From Paenibacillus sp. Root52 (GTDB taxonomy: Bacteria > Bacillota > Bacilli > Paenibacillales > Paenibacillaceae): a DNA stretch of 64,000 nucleotides. Shown here piece after piece: positions 63,748-64,000 of this stretch. Both the position numbers and the translations under genes were made by a program. The notes below the pieces were generated by a model. The model made no database searches and had not been told where the DNA came from. It saw only the letters and a list, made by a program, of their open reading frames with translations. Location: NCBI RefSeq assembly GCF_001426865.1, contig NZ_LMFO01000012.1:187086-251085 (forward strand). The letters run 5' to 3'. Every line of letters starts with the position of its first letter. The stretch's first letter is position 1.

Positions 63748-64000
63748 CATAATGAATAGTGATTCCATGACGGGTTCAGTACGTTATGATCTCATCCCTC
63801 AGAGAGTTGGCATATCGGTGCAAGCCAATGGATGAGTTATAGCCGAATATCTCCCCGGAGAAGTGACGCTGAAGCGGTGACTATGCCGTGCGTAAGCGAA
63901 ACCGTGAGCCGAACGTTATATCGGCACCCTGCTGAAGTTAGCGGGGCATAAGCGCTGTTGATGACAGAGCATACCCAATTGTATTGGATGTGGTTTGTGA
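63748..64000 (+). promoter_or_regulatory. T-box riboswitch (Ile specifier), cut by the window end
   Basis: Stem I is recognisable: CTCATCC and GGATGAG arms, the AGAGAG motif (about 63801), and the distal loop with GGTGCAAGCC (about 63818-63827). The specifier loop reads GAATATC near 63848, giving an ATC isoleucine codon. The antiterminator with TGGNACCGCG is not reached by base 64000. It predicts that ileS follows, as in B. subtilis after divIVA. Uncharged tRNA-Ile would allow read-through. Confidence 0.88.

Noticed and set aside
1..64000. CRISPR arrays, prophage, integrases, tRNA or rRNA genes
   Set aside because: I saw no regularly spaced repeats, phage genes, tRNA cloverleafs or rRNA in the window.

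Overview
The window reads as chromosomal core genome of an endospore-forming Bacillales bacterium, most likely a Paenibacillus or close relative. I infer this from gene order and family resemblance, with no database search. Supporting signs are a full sporulation regulatory set (spoIIGA-sigE-sigG, spoVD, an RsfA-like regulator, a CotD-like coat protein, a YhcN/YlaJ lipoprotein, a PRC-barrel YlmC), BshC for bacillithiol, Gram-positive Shine-Dalgarno sites (AGGAGG), frequent TTG/GTG starts, and B. subtilis-like neighbourhoods.

Layout. 1-2.2 kb: the end of trmK, a Nif3/YqfO protein and the RNase P RNA, which is architecturally type A. 2.2-5.2 kb: an aminotransferase and a MocR-type regulator, divergent, with repeated CTGTTAT motifs between them. 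5.2-10 kb: small coat, cysteine-rich and membrane proteins, a membrane-anchored subtilase, a DUF3907 protein and a lytic transglycosylase. 10.2-12.7 kb: a NifZ-like cysteine desulfurase and ThiI, a sulfur relay for tRNA 4-thiouridine. 12.8-15 kb: two divergent TerC-family membrane proteins and a LiaF-like membrane protein. 15.2-21.6 kb: the yla block (typA, ylaH, LCP protein, ylaL, ylaJ, ylaK). 21.8-27.1 kb: an orphan solute-binding protein, a PcsB-like coiled-coil protein, DUF2626, rsfA-like, panE-like and DUF3397. 27.2-32.8 kb: an oligopeptide ABC transporter with both ATPases fused in one protein. 32.9-35.9 kb: bshC and a short, archaeal/Thermotoga-type S-adenosylhomocysteine hydrolase.

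36-63.7 kb is the dcw (division and cell wall) supercluster: mraZ, rsmH, ftsL, pbpB, spoVD, murE, murF, mraY, murD, spoVE/ftsW, murG, murB, murA, divIB, ftsA, ftsZ, spoIIGA, sigE, sigG, ylmC, ylmD, ylmE, sepF, ylmG, ylmH, divIVA. The window ends inside a T-box leader with an ATC (Ile) specifier, which predicts ileS next. The cluster makes the UDP-MurNAc-pentapeptide and lipid precursors, polymerises septal and cortex peptidoglycan, builds the Z-ring and its membrane tethers, and carries the compartment-specific sigma factors that reuse this machinery during sporulation.

Most of the window is ordinary. The most interesting points are non-coding: a 175-bp MITE-like element with a perfect 8-bp target duplication (59160-59334); a second inverted-repeat element (about 17213-17340); mutually exclusive hairpins after ahcY; MraZ boxes on the mraZ promoter; a spoIIG-type promoter with a 22-bp spacer and Spo0A-like boxes; a sigG leader hairpin that hides the Shine-Dalgarno; and structured leaders before murB and divIVA. 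I did not find a clear new defence, mobile or biosynthetic system.
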